Shown here: piece by piece, positions 7,951 through 17,160 of the stretch
Position numbering within the stretch: position 1 is the stretch's first letter
How the letters are laid out: each line of letters opens with the position of its first letter
NCBI RefSeq assembly: GCF_036670025.1
Contig: NZ_CP137640.1
Span: 778,001 to 842,000 of the forward strand
Source of the DNA: Bacillus_BD oryzisoli
Lineage (GTDB): Bacteria > Bacillota > Bacilli > Bacillales > Cytobacillaceae
Direction of reading: 5' to 3'
DNA: 64,000 bases
The notes under the pieces: model-generated
The model's input: only the letters and a program-made list of their open reading frames with translations
The model's database searches: none
What the model was told of the DNA's origin: nothing
Made by a program: the position numbers and the translations under genes

Positions 7951-7990
7951 GACGGTTCTCTTGAATCCAAAGGGAAGCCGGAGAACCGTC
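7951..7990. repeat. GGGGACGGTTCTC-type inverted repeat
   Basis: GACGGTTCTC at 7951-7960 and GAGAACCGTC at 7981-7990 form a perfect 10-bp stem with a 20-base spacer between converging genes (SDR and ppk). A fragment of the same motif (GGGGACGGTTCT) appears at 33359-33370. It could act as a terminator, but no T-run follows directly. Confidence 0.7.
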
Positions 7991-7998
7991 TCTCTGCT

Positions 7999-10230
7999 TT
8001 AATTGAGCTTTTGAGCTGGTAATGTTTTTTTATGCCGCCAAAAGAGAGACTGCCCAATTTGGCTAAGTTTTTTTTTAAGACTAGAATCTTCACTAGGTTT
8101 CTCATTTTCTACCTTTTTTGAATGATAGGCTTTAGTACATAGTTCTAGCTGGCTGTTGATTTCTTGTTCATCTTCTTTTCTTTGTACATAATGATACACG
8201 CCCAATGAATCCTGTTCGCGGGCCTTTGTATTGTCTGATAGAATAATTTCGAGTGATTGATAAATTCTCGCTTTTAAATGGTCTTTAAATATCGGGAACA
8301 GGATTTCTACTCGATTCACCATGTTTCTTGTCATCATATCGGCAGATGATAAATAGATATTTTGCTCGCCATGATGGTGAAAATAGTAGATACGTGTGTG
8401 TTCTAAAAATCTACCAACGATACTCCGAACAGTAATGTTTTCACTGACATTTTTAATACCAGGTCTTAGGCAGCAAATTCCCCTAACAATCAGCTCAATT
8501 TTCACACCAACTCTTGATGCTTCGTACATCTTCATAATAAGTTTCTTATCTGTCAGTGAGTTCATTTTTGCAATAATATGGCCGTCACCATATTGTTTAT
8601 GGAATGAAATTTCCTTATCAATCAGTTCAAGAAATTCTTCCCTGATGTCATGCGGTGATACAATTAAGTGATGGTAGGACGGTTTTTCCATGTGGCCGCT
8701 TAAGTAATTAAAAAAGTTTGTTGCATCAAGTCCAATTTGTTCATTCGATGTAATTAAGCCCATATCGGTATAGGTTCTTGCTGTAGCATCATTATAGTTA
8801 CCAGTACCTAAGTGGACGAAACGTTCAATTTTATTTTTCTTTCGGCGGACGACCAACGTTATTTTGCTGTGAGTTTTCAAGTGTGTCATCCCATAAATGA
8901 CATGACAGCCTGCTTTTTCTAACTCTTTAGCCCACTGAACATTGTTTTTTTCATCAAATCTTGCTTTTAATTCCACCAGTACTGTTACTTGTTTCCCATT
9001 TTCAGCAGCGCGTTCGAGACTTTTAATAATTGGAGAATTTCCACTTACCCGGTAAAGCGTTTGCTTAATTGCCAGTACATCCGGATCATCAGCTGCTTGT
9101 GAGATAAAGTCGACGATCGGCTCAAATGATTCATATGGGTGATGAAACAGCAAATCCTCGCTAAGTGCTGCTTCAAAGATGTCTTTCTTTCCAATCATGT
9201 CTTTCGGGACTTGGGGAATGAACGTTTCATAGACTAAGTGTTCATGGCTGGCTTGGATCGTATTACAAAATGAAAATAAGAAGGTTAAATCAAGCGGTGC
9301 TTGAACAAAATAAACATCCTTTTGATGAATTTCCAATTCTTCTATTAAATAATTAAGCACTTGTTGATCATGGAGCTGACTTTGTACTTCTAATCTCACG
9401 CATGCTCCCCATTTGCGTTTTTTCAGTTCCTCTTCAATTTCACGTAAAAGATCATCGGCCCCTTCTTCATGGATGGTTAAATCGGCATTACGAGTAATAC
9501 GGAAAGGAGTAACTGATTTGACCTCAAAGCCCAAAAATAATTTATCAATAAATTTAGCAATAACCTGCTCAAGCAGAACAAATCGTCTTGTATTATTTTT
9601 AGTAGGCAGCTCTATATATCGCTCGATAACAGATGGAACCTGTACAATGGCCATTTTATTTTCATTTTGGTTTTTACTAAGGTCCCGGAGGACAATAGCT
9701 AAATTAAGCGACTTATTTAACAGCATGGGAAAAGGCCGGTAAGCATCTATTGCCATCGGTGTGAGGACCGGAAAGATATGCTCATCAAATTGGTTTTCTA
9801 AAAATGAAAGGTCGCCCCCGGAGATTTCTTCAATTGGGATTATTTTTACACGTTCTTTTTCTAAAAGAGGGGTTAATACTTGTAAATAGGTATGATCGTG
9901 TTGTTCAATCAGTTTATGGGTAACAGTAGAAATAGCAGATAACTGTTCAGCGGGTGTCAGTCCTGCTTTGTTCTCAGGACGGTTAAATCCGGCTTTTACT
10001 TGATCTAGTAAGCCAGCCACACGAACCATGAAGAATTCATCTAAATTTGAACTAAAAATAGCCATGAATTTGAATTTTTCAAGCAGAGGATTGCGGTCAT
10101 CCATCGCTTCTTCCAATACCCTTTGGTTAAAATCAAGCCAGCTTAGTTCTCGATTATTATAGTAAGAAGGGTCACCTAATTGTATTAAGGGGTCTTCAAC
10201 CTGTTTTTCGGTTGGTGTGTTCATATTCAT
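7999..10230 (-). CDS. ppk: Polyphosphate kinase 1
   Basis: A 743-residue PPK1, normal length. It shows the N-terminal domain start YYNNRELSWLDFNQRVLEEA, the phospholipase-D-like catalytic core with the KTHSKITLVVRR segment holding the autophosphorylated histidine, and FVHLGTGNYN. The enzyme makes long-chain polyphosphate from ATP and works in reverse. No exopolyphosphatase gene is adjacent, unlike many genomes. AGGAG precedes the ATG at 10230. The C-terminal tail past about residue 690 is charged and variable. Confidence 0.95.
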   Translation of the reverse strand: MNMNTPTEKQVEDPLIQLGDPSYYNNRELSWLDFNQRVLEEAMDDRNPLLEKFKFMAIFSSNLDEFFMVRVAGLLDQVKAGFNRPENKAGLTPAEQLSAISTVTHKLIEQHDHTYLQVLTPLLEKERVKIIPIEEISGGDLSFLENQFDEHIFPVLTPMAIDAYRPFPMLLNKSLNLAIVLRDLSKNQNENKMAIVQVPSVIERYIELPTKNNTRRFVLLEQVIAKFIDKLFLGFEVKSVTPFRITRNADLTIHEEGADDLLREIEEELKKRKWGACVRLEVQSQLHDQQVLNYLIEELEIHQKDVYFVQAPLDLTFLFSFCNTIQASHEHLVYETFIPQVPKDMIGKKDIFEAALSEDLLFHHPYESFEPIVDFISQAADDPDVLAIKQTLYRVSGNSPIIKSLERAAENGKQVTVLVELKARFDEKNNVQWAKELEKAGCHVIYGMTHLKTHSKITLVVRRKKNKIERFVHLGTGNYNDATARTYTDMGLITSNEQIGLDATNFFNYLSGHMEKPSYHHLIVSPHDIREEFLELIDKEISFHKQYGDGHIIAKMNSLTDKKLIMKMYEASRVGVKIELIVRGICCLRPGIKNVSENITVRSIVGRFLEHTRIYYFHHHGEQNIYLSSADMMTRNMVNRVEILFPIFKDHLKARIYQSLEIILSDNTKAREQDSLGVYHYVQRKEDEQEINSQLELCTKAYHSKKVENEKPSEDSSLKKKLSQIGQSLFWRHKKTLPAQKLN

Positions 10231-10551
10231 CCATCTCCTAATTCGTTAGATGAGTTCAAAAAAAAGCAGGCAATGTTCTGCTAAATGGAAAGCACCATTT
10301 TGCAGAAGTGTAAAAGAATACAGATAATCTTCATGTTTGCTGGAATTGCATACACATTGGTTGCTGCAGTAAGCAATTGAGATATTCTTTTCTTTTATAT
10401 CCTTGTCGAATTTTGAACTATTTGTTTAAGTAATATTAAAAATATCAAAATAAGGTAAAGATTATGTATGGGAATTGTAAATTTTCTGTTAACATTTGTC
10501 GAAAGACGTTTGAAAAAAGTCGAAAAATATTGTATGGAGTGAGGCTTCTTA
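10231..10551. promoter_or_regulatory. Divergent intergenic region between ppk and dbpA with two Spo0A-box-like sites
   Basis: No gene is visible. TGTCGAA, the core of the Spo0A box, occurs at 10404-10410 and 10497-10503, and a one-mismatch copy AGTCGAA at 10518-10524, all on the same strand in front of dbpA. A short GC-poor stretch near ppk could hold its promoter, but no clear sigma-A pair was assigned. Confidence 0.4.
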
Positions 10552-11997
10552 ATGAGTGAAACCTGTTTTAAAGAATTTAACATAAGTGAAGAAATCATAA
10601 GGGCACTTACGGCAATGAACTATGTAAATCCGACAGAAGTTCAGCGTAAAGTGATTCCGATAGCATTAGATAAAAAGGATTTGGTTGTAACATCACAAAC
10701 AGGCAGCGGTAAGACTGCTGCGTTTGGCATACCTATATGCGAAATGGCCGAATGGGAGGAGAACAAGCCGCAATGTCTAATCCTTACCCCTACCCGTGAA
10801 CTTGCCGCGCAGGTAAAACAGGATATCACGAATATTGGCAGGTTTAAACGGATAAAAGCAGCAGCCATCTATGGCAAGCAATCCTTTGCAAAACAAAGGC
10901 TAGAGCTGAAGCAAAAAACGCATGTTGTAGTTGGAACTCCCGGTCGGGTATTGGATCATATTGAAAAAGGAACATTGATAGTGGAAAAGCTGAAATTTCT
11001 TATTATCGATGAAGCAGATGAGATGCTGAATATGGGGTTCATCGACCAGGTGGAGAGTATCATTCAGAAGCTCCCTATAGAGCGAGTGACGTCAGTTTTC
11101 TCGGCAACGATGCCGGAGGATATTAAACATCTCTGTCAGACGTATATGAAGGGGCCGGTTGAAATCGCAATTGAAGCAACTGGTATCACGACAGAAAGGA
11201 TTGACCACAGCCTTGTTTATGTAAAAGAAGAGGAGAAATTTTCGCTTTTAAAGGATTTAACAACTGTTGAAAATCCGGATAGCTGTATTATTTTCTGCCG
11301 TACTCAGGACCGTGTGGATGATGTAATGGAGTGCCTGGATCGTACCGATTATCCATGTGATAAGCTTCATGGCGGAATGTATCAGGAGGATCGTTTCGCA
11401 GTGATGGATGATTTTAAACGAGGAGTATTTCAATATTTGGTTGCAACAGATGTGGCTGCAAGAGGGATCGATGTTGATAATATTAGTCTGGTAATTAATT
11501 ACGATATTCCATTAGAAAAAGAAAGCTATGTTCATCGTACAGGGCGGACAGGCAGAGCTGGCAGGGAGGGCAAGGCTGTTACCTTTGTTACTACTAATGA
11601 ACAGAAGTATTTAGATGAAATTGAACAATATATTGGGTTTAAGATCCCTGTCATAACGGCGCCGACAGAAGAGGAAGTAGAAAGCAAGAAGGCTGCATTT
11701 ACGGCAAAAATAAAAGCAACTCCGATTATAAAGGAAGATAAAGCGGCAAAATTAAATCAGAACATTATGAAGCTGTATTTTAATGGAGGGAAGAAAAAGA
11801 AGCTGAGAGCAGTCGATTTTGTTGGGACGATTGCCAAATTAGACGGCATAACAGCTGATGATATTGGAATAATTACAATCGAAGAAAATGCCTCCTTTGT
11901 TGAAATCTTAAATGGAAAAGGTCCAGCTGTCCTAGAGGCCATGAAGAAAACCACCGTCAAAGGAAAGCAATTGAAGGTACACCAGGCAAGAAAATAA
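10552..11997 (+). CDS. dbpA: DEAD-box RNA helicase DbpA (YxiN type)
   Basis: A 481-residue helicase. Motifs: Q-motif region PTEVQ, Walker A GSGKT (51-55), PTRELA, TPGR, DEAD, SAT, ARGIDV and HRTGRTGRAG. The C-terminal ~75 residues form the RRM-like domain typical of DbpA/YxiN, which binds hairpin 92 of 23S rRNA and targets the helicase to late 50S assembly. Length matches B. subtilis YxiN. The start has GAGTGAGG upstream. A terminator overlaps the stop codon. Confidence 0.93.
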   Translation: MSETCFKEFNISEEIIRALTAMNYVNPTEVQRKVIPIALDKKDLVVTSQTGSGKTAAFGIPICEMAEWEENKPQCLILTPTRELAAQVKQDITNIGRFKRIKAAAIYGKQSFAKQRLELKQKTHVVVGTPGRVLDHIEKGTLIVEKLKFLIIDEADEMLNMGFIDQVESIIQKLPIERVTSVFSATMPEDIKHLCQTYMKGPVEIAIEATGITTERIDHSLVYVKEEEKFSLLKDLTTVENPDSCIIFCRTQDRVDDVMECLDRTDYPCDKLHGGMYQEDRFAVMDDFKRGVFQYLVATDVAARGIDVDNISLVINYDIPLEKESYVHRTGRTGRAGREGKAVTFVTTNEQKYLDEIEQYIGFKIPVITAPTEEEVESKKAAFTAKIKATPIIKEDKAAKLNQNIMKLYFNGGKKKKLRAVDFVGTIAKLDGITADDIGIITIEENASFVEILNGKGPAVLEAMKKTTVKGKQLKVHQARK

Positions 11998-12024
11998 GCA
12001 GAGGGGCGTTCCCTCTGCTTTGTT
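11996..12024. terminator. Intrinsic terminator between dbpA and the MerR gene
   Basis: AAGCAGAGGG and CCCTCTGCTT form a 10-bp stem around a five-base loop, overlapping the dbpA stop codon. Confidence 0.8.
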
Positions 12025-12032
12025 CATATTCC

Positions 12033-12791
12033 TTATTTACTTGTATAAATAAGGATGACGTCTCTCAGGAATTCAGCAGCACCTTGCTGAACTTTGTCAT
12101 AGTAGGCTTTGAATCGTTCATCGTCTACATACATTTGGGCAAGGCCGCGATGGGCTTCTTTACTGTATTCGTGCCAATGGAAGCAAAGCCATTGTTTGTG
12201 GAGGTCGGCTGTTTTTTGAGCGAGCTCACCAGCTGGGTCACCGGTTGCCATAGCCTGTTCTAGCGTTTCCAGCACCTGCTCTGCTAACTGGGTTACTTTT
12301 TCATAATCTTCCTGTGACATGTTCATGAATTTTTTATTTGATTTGTTTACAGTATCTTCGCCATATTTTTGACGGATTTCTTCACCATATTTCTTCTCAT
12401 TTTCCTCGACCATTTTTTTCTTAAAGCCTTCAAACTTTTCTTTATTAGACATGGTTATTCTCCCCTCTTTCGCTGCAATCGTTTTATTGACATTGTCGAT
12501 TAACAAATCTAATTGGTTTCTTTTTTCAAGGAGCTTTTGCAAATGTTCCCTAAGTGCGTTCATGCCATCGAAGGACGGATCGTGTAAAATTTCCTTTATG
12601 TTGTTTAATTCTAAACCTAATTCTCGAAAGAAAAGAATTTGCTGCAGCATGTCAACTTCTGCCTGACCATAAATTCGATAGCCAGATGAATTGATTCTTG
12701 CCGGCTTAAGAATCTCAATGTCATCGTAGTATCGAAGTGTTCTGGTACTGATTCCTGCGAGTTTTGCGAGTTTTTGCACGGTGTATTCCAT
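12033..12791 (-). CDS. MerR-family regulator with TipAS-type drug-binding domain (Mta-like)
   Basis: A 252-residue regulator. Residues 1-70 are a MerR winged helix (VQKLAKLAGISTRTLRYYDDIEIL), followed by a dimerisation coiled coil to about 110 and a C-terminal TipAS-like domain (HWHEYSKEAHRGLAQMYVDDERF) that in relatives captures antibiotics. Architecture and length match B. subtilis Mta (257 residues), an activator of multidrug transporter genes. GGGAGG precedes the ATG. Upstream is a MerR-type promoter with 19-bp spacing, suggesting autoregulation. Confidence 0.88.
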   Translation of the reverse strand: MEYTVQKLAKLAGISTRTLRYYDDIEILKPARINSSGYRIYGQAEVDMLQQILFFRELGLELNNIKEILHDPSFDGMNALREHLQKLLEKRNQLDLLIDNVNKTIAAKEGRITMSNKEKFEGFKKKMVEENEKKYGEEIRQKYGEDTVNKSNKKFMNMSQEDYEKVTQLAEQVLETLEQAMATGDPAGELAQKTADLHKQWLCFHWHEYSKEAHRGLAQMYVDDERFKAYYDKVQQGAAEFLRDVILIYTSK

Positions 12792-12815
12792 CTACTAAAA
12801 CCTCCCTGTAACTAA

Positions 12816-12846
12816 ACGATACACCTTTACGCAACGTCAATGTCAA
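12816..12846 (-). promoter_or_regulatory. MerR-type autoregulated promoter, 19-bp spacer
   Basis: On the minus strand TTGACA (12846-12841) and TATCGT (12821-12816) are separated by 19 bp. The spacer region carries an imperfect dyad, ACATTGACG-TTG-CGTAAAGGT (12843-12823). Overlong spacers with a central dyad are the hallmark of MerR-activated promoters. Confidence 0.75.
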
Positions 12847-12924
12847 CGGGGTTTTAACTAAATTTTTTGTTTGGAAAAATAGGCTTTTCAGAGGGGGTAT
12901 GGAACAAAAGGATTGCTTCTTAAC

Positions 12925-12958
12925 AGAAAAAGGAAAGGACTGCTTCTGTTTCCTTTCC
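12925..12958 (-). terminator. Terminator of the DUF5634-like gene
   Basis: On the minus strand GGAAAGGA and TCCTTTCC pair around an 11-base loop and are followed by a T-run. Confidence 0.7.
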
Positions 12959-12983
12959 CATTTTTCTTATATTCATTTAGTTC

Positions 12984-13286
12984 CTAAATTTCACGGAGTG
13001 CACTTTCTACATCTTTAAAACCTCGGATATCCTCTCTTTCTGGTTCATCAGATTCAATTGTCCATTCATTTTTTATTGGAGTTAATTCTCCATGATTGTT
13101 CTTTTTAAATGGAGTGTGAATATGATAAGTTTTGCCTTCTTTTCTAGCTGTATAGCCGATAAAATATTGATCATCCTGTCCTTCTTCTTCAAAAATACCG
13201 ATATCCTCTATGTCGAATTTATCGATGTAGGGCTGGAAGGACTGTTGTAAATCATTGATAATTTGCTCTCTCGTTAAATATTCCAT
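12984..13286 (-). CDS. Conserved hypothetical protein, probably DUF5634 family
   Basis: A 100-residue soluble protein (MEYLTREQIINDLQ...). It has an N-terminal helix, a central Asp/Glu-rich stretch (DIEDIGIFEEEGQDD) and a strand-rich C-terminal half. It resembles small Bacillus proteins that I recall as DUF5634; function is unknown. The ATG at 13286 is chosen over 13334 because GAAGGGAG stands just before it. Confidence 0.7.
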   Translation of the reverse strand: MEYLTREQIINDLQQSFQPYIDKFDIEDIGIFEEEGQDDQYFIGYTARKEGKTYHIHTPFKKNNHGELTPIKNEWTIESDEPEREDIRGFKDVESALREI

Positions 13287-13545
13287 TCTTTTCACTCCCT
13301 TCCTATTCATACCTATCTTTAATATGACCTTCATTATCTTTCTTAATCGTTTCTTGCCATTTTATTTTCTATTCATCGCGGATCAAATTTCCAAATATTA
13401 TAATGGTTTTTAATTCAATAACAATAACGAATAATCAGGTGATTATGTTATTATATTACTATCCTTATCTATAGAAATTTTTGTCGAAGTTTACATTAAA
13501 TATTAAGAAAAAATTATTAAATATTAGTTTAAATTCGGAGGCTAT

Positions 13546-16302
13546 ATGAAATTCAGGACAAAGCTCTTTGGGAGTATCGGCTTAATCATTTTGCTTATAT
13601 CGATTAGCGTAATCTATCTAATGAACATGCTTGAACAATCAATGGTCAACATGCATGTAGTTGTGAATGACTTGTATGCGAGAATTGACATTGCCAATGA
13701 GATTAAGAGTGACACGAATCAATCAAACCAATTTGGTATCGAAATATTGGAAGACCAATTATCTGTCAATCCAACCGCTATAGATAATTGGGAAAGCTCC
13801 AATTTACGAATCGGACAAAACATTGAGTTATTGAAGGAATTGGATAAGCAAGAAATATCAAAAGAATTAATTGAAAAATATCGAGCGCTTCATGATTCGA
13901 GTCTTGATACCATTCAGCAAGTAATTACGATGCAAAAAACAAATCAGAGTGTTGAAACTTCCGAGGAGCTTTTGAATGATATAAAGCTCAATCAGGAAAG
14001 AATGAAGCAAATAACGAGTCTTCTCGTTGGCTTGCAGGAGCAAGAAATGAAAAATGAACTTTTGCGATCACGAGAAACCTATAATAAAGCTGTCACAATT
14101 ATCTATATTTATTTAGCCATTACTTTGTGCTCTGGTGCTGCGCTTATTATTATCATTATTGGCAGTATGACAAAGAACCTTAAGCGCCTCGCTTCGGTTA
14201 TGGAAAGTGTAAATGATTCTAATGTTGACAATCTGCCGAGGATCAAGGTCTCGACAAAGGATGAAATTGCGTCTATTGCCAATGCTTATAATAAAATGGT
14301 GGCAGATTTGGAAAGTCACAGCCAGCATGAAAGAAAGCTGTTAGCAGAAGCTGAGGCACATAGCTGGCATCAAAGTAAAATTGCCGAAATTGTTAAGATT
14401 TATCCAGAAGCGAAGGACATCCGAATGCTGGCTGAATTATTAATGTCAAAGCTTGTACCAATGGTGGGAGCTAATTTCGGTGTATTTTATTATAAGAAAC
14501 ATGATGGTGAAAAAACATATTTACAGAGAATGGCTGGCTACGCCATTACAAATGACCAAAAGGAATATGAAGTCTTTCAAATGGGAGAAGGGCTTATCGG
14601 GCAATGTGCACTGGAAAAGCAGCCAATTCTCTTAAATAAGGTTCCAAAGGAATATATCAAAATACGTTCTGGAATAGGAGAGATCTTACCGAGAAATAGT
14701 ATGATTTTGCCTGTATTATTTGAGAATGAAGTACTCGCTGTTATTGAAATAGCGACGTTTGACACGTTTGAGTTTAGTCAAATCAAGCTGCTTGAGGATG
14801 TAGCAGCTACTCTTGGAATTACAGTCAACAGTATCTCTAATCATATGAAAGCAGAACGGCTGCTTCAAGAATCGCAAAGTTTAACAGAAGAATTGCAAGT
14901 ACAATCTGAAGAACTGCAGCTGCAGCAGGAGGAGCTGCGGACAACGAATGAAAAGCTTGAGGAACAGTATGCAGCTTCAGAACAAAAGAAACAAGAGCTG
15001 GAGATTGTTAAAGAAGCTCTTGAAGAAAAGGCTATGCAGTTAGAAGTGAATTCAAAGTACAAATCTGAATTTCTCGCTAATATGTCCCATGAGCTAAGAA
15101 CACCGCTTAACAGTTTACTTATTTTAGCGCAAATTCTTGCTGATAACGGGGAAGGAAATCTAACCGAGAAACAAAGAGAATATTTAAGTACGATCTATTC
15201 CTCCGGTAATGATTTACTTCTATTGATCAATGATATTTTAGACTTAGCAAAGGTAGAGTCCGGAAAGTTAGAAATCATTCAAGATAAGGTCGACCTAAAA
15301 CAGATTGAAGAGCAATTGATGAAGCAGTTTTCTCCACTTGCAAAGCAGAAGGAGTTAGATTTCCAGATTAGGCTGGAGCCGGATGTTCCTTTATATTTTT
15401 ATAGTGATAAGCATCGTTTAATACAAATTGTTAATAATTTGCTTTCAAATGCGTTTAAATTCACTGAACGGGGCTGTGTTTCACTTGTTATTCACAGCTT
15501 GGTTAGGGATAACAGCGGGCAGGAAACCCAACGCAATAATCCGGCAGAAAAATTATTAGCTTTCTCTGTCATCGACACAGGGATTGGAATATCAAAGGAA
15601 AAACATGATTCCATATTTGAAGCTTTCAACCAGGCTGATGGAACAACAAGCCGAAAGTATGGAGGTACGGGTTTAGGGTTATCCATTTGCCGAAAACTAG
15701 CTTCTATGCTGGGCGGATATATTGAGTTATCAAGTGTAGAAGGTAAAGGAAGTACCTTTACACTTTACCTGCCAATTCAAAGAGAAGGTAAAGAAAAAGA
15801 TCTGTTGCCTTCTGTTAAAGAAGCATCCGTTGCTCTGGAGAATAGCTACGATTCAATAAATAGTTTGGAACAAATGACAGAAGAGAATAGCATACAAGAG
15901 GACGCGGAGCATTCTGCACTAAGACATAAAAAGGTTTTAATTATTGATGATGATATTCGTAATGTTTATGCCTTAACCATTGCGCTTGAGAGGGCTGAAA
16001 TGGAAATTATTGAGGCAGAAAATGGTTATGAAGGGATTGAAATGCTGCTGGCAAATCCTGATACAGATATCATTCTAATGGATATTATGATGCCTGAGAT
16101 GGATGGTTTTGAGGCGATTCAAAGAATCCGGCAAATGCAGAGGTATAAAACACTGCCGATTATTGCACTAACAGCAAAAGCGATGAAAAAAAGCAGGGAA
16201 GAATGCCTGGCTGCAGGTGCTAATGATTATATTAGTAAGCCTCTAAACATTGATCAATTATTCTCACTCATGAATGTATGGTTATATAAAAAGAGAGGAT
16301 AA
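13546..16302 (+). CDS. Hybrid sensor histidine kinase (RsbK-like architecture)
   Basis: A 918-residue protein. Two membrane segments (about 7-27 and 188-208) bracket an extracytoplasmic helical sensor, then a HAMP linker, a GAF domain (about 285-430), a coiled coil rich in Glu/Gln (about 440-500), a HisKA domain with phospho-acceptor His515 (MSHELRTPLN), HATPase (NNLLSNAFKF, DTGIGI, GGTGLGLS) and a C-terminal receiver with Asp846 (LMDIMMPEMDG). The order matches RsbK of the B. cereus group. The next gene encodes a CheR methyltransferase, as RsbM accompanies RsbK. Signal unknown. Confidence 0.9.
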   Translation: MKFRTKLFGSIGLIILLISISVIYLMNMLEQSMVNMHVVVNDLYARIDIANEIKSDTNQSNQFGIEILEDQLSVNPTAIDNWESSNLRIGQNIELLKELDKQEISKELIEKYRALHDSSLDTIQQVITMQKTNQSVETSEELLNDIKLNQERMKQITSLLVGLQEQEMKNELLRSRETYNKAVTIIYIYLAITLCSGAALIIIIIGSMTKNLKRLASVMESVNDSNVDNLPRIKVSTKDEIASIANAYNKMVADLESHSQHERKLLAEAEAHSWHQSKIAEIVKIYPEAKDIRMLAELLMSKLVPMVGANFGVFYYKKHDGEKTYLQRMAGYAITNDQKEYEVFQMGEGLIGQCALEKQPILLNKVPKEYIKIRSGIGEILPRNSMILPVLFENEVLAVIEIATFDTFEFSQIKLLEDVAATLGITVNSISNHMKAERLLQESQSLTEELQVQSEELQLQQEELRTTNEKLEEQYAASEQKKQELEIVKEALEEKAMQLEVNSKYKSEFLANMSHELRTPLNSLLILAQILADNGEGNLTEKQREYLSTIYSSGNDLLLLINDILDLAKVESGKLEIIQDKVDLKQIEEQLMKQFSPLAKQKELDFQIRLEPDVPLYFYSDKHRLIQIVNNLLSNAFKFTERGCVSLVIHSLVRDNSGQETQRNNPAEKLLAFSVIDTGIGISKEKHDSIFEAFNQADGTTSRKYGGTGLGLSICRKLASMLGGYIELSSVEGKGSTFTLYLPIQREGKEKDLLPSVKEASVALENSYDSINSLEQMTEENSIQEDAEHSALRHKKVLIIDDDIRNVYALTIALERAEMEIIEAENGYEGIEMLLANPDTDIILMDIMMPEMDGFEAIQRIRQMQRYKTLPIIALTAKAMKKSREECLAAGANDYISKPLNIDQLFSLMNVWLYKKRG

Positions 16303-16311
16303 GGTATCGCG

Positions 16312-17160
16312 ATGAATGAAATGATTGTGGAACAAAGGAAATATGAAGAGATTGAAAAAATAGAGATTGATTTATTACTTGAAGCCATTTATCGGTATTA
16401 TGAGTATGATTTTAGAAATTATGCGGATTCCTTTATTCAAAGGAGAATAGCTAATCGAGTTCATAAGGAGAAAATGACAAGTATTTCAGCACTGCAGGAA
16501 AAGGTCCTTCGTGATCCAGCTGCTATGAAAAAGCTATTCTCTGACTTTTCTATAAATGTGACTGAGATGTTTCGCGATCCTTCATTTTTTAAATCATTTC
16601 GAACAAATATTATTCCCATCCTTAGGGAGTATACAAAAATTCGGATTTGGCATGTCGGCTGCTCAACGGGTGAAGAAGTGTATTCCATGGCCATTCTATT
16701 ACAGGAAGAAGGTCTATATGAAAAAGCTATGATCTATGCTACCGATATAAATGCCAGAATACTAGAACGTGCGAAAAAAGGGACGTTTTCTTTAGCCCAT
16801 ATGCAGCAGTACACGAAAAACTATATTGAAGCTGGAGGAACAAGAGCGTTCTCAGAGTATTACAAAGTAGTTGGAGAACAGGTTGTATTCGATCCGCTCC
16901 TGCAAAAGAATATTGTCTTTGCTGAACATAACTTAGTGACAGATTCATCTTTTCATGAGTTTGATATTATTATTTGCCGTAATGTCTTAATCTACTTTAA
17001 TAAGACATTACAAGATGAAGTTCACAAGCTTTTATATGAGAGTCTAAGCTTATCTGGTTTTCTTGGTCTAGGTAAGAGAGAGGGGATAAGATTTACTACC
17101 TATGGAAAATGTTACGAAGAATTTGACACTACAGAAAAGATATATAGAAAAATCCGATAA
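16312..17160 (+). CDS. CheR-type protein methyltransferase (RsbM-like)
   Basis: A 282-residue CheR-family enzyme. The N-terminal helical domain is followed by the SAM-binding motif VGCSTGEEVYSMAI (about residues 108-121), the TDIN acidic loop and the IICRNVLIYF motif. CheR enzymes methylate glutamates, usually in receptor coiled coils. No chemotaxis receptor is present; the long coiled coil of the upstream kinase is the obvious candidate substrate, as reported for RsbM acting on RsbK. It starts nine bases after the kinase stop codon. Confidence 0.9.
   Translation: MNEMIVEQRKYEEIEKIEIDLLLEAIYRYYEYDFRNYADSFIQRRIANRVHKEKMTSISALQEKVLRDPAAMKKLFSDFSINVTEMFRDPSFFKSFRTNIIPILREYTKIRIWHVGCSTGEEVYSMAILLQEEGLYEKAMIYATDINARILERAKKGTFSLAHMQQYTKNYIEAGGTRAFSEYYKVVGEQVVFDPLLQKNIVFAEHNLVTDSSFHEFDIIICRNVLIYFNKTLQDEVHKLLYESLSLSGFLGLGKREGIRFTTYGKCYEEFDTTEKIYRKIR

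Noticed and set aside
13546..17160. Chemotaxis operon because of the CheR gene
   Set aside because: No receptor, CheA, CheW or CheB is present; the neighbours are a hybrid kinase and a receiver-kinase.
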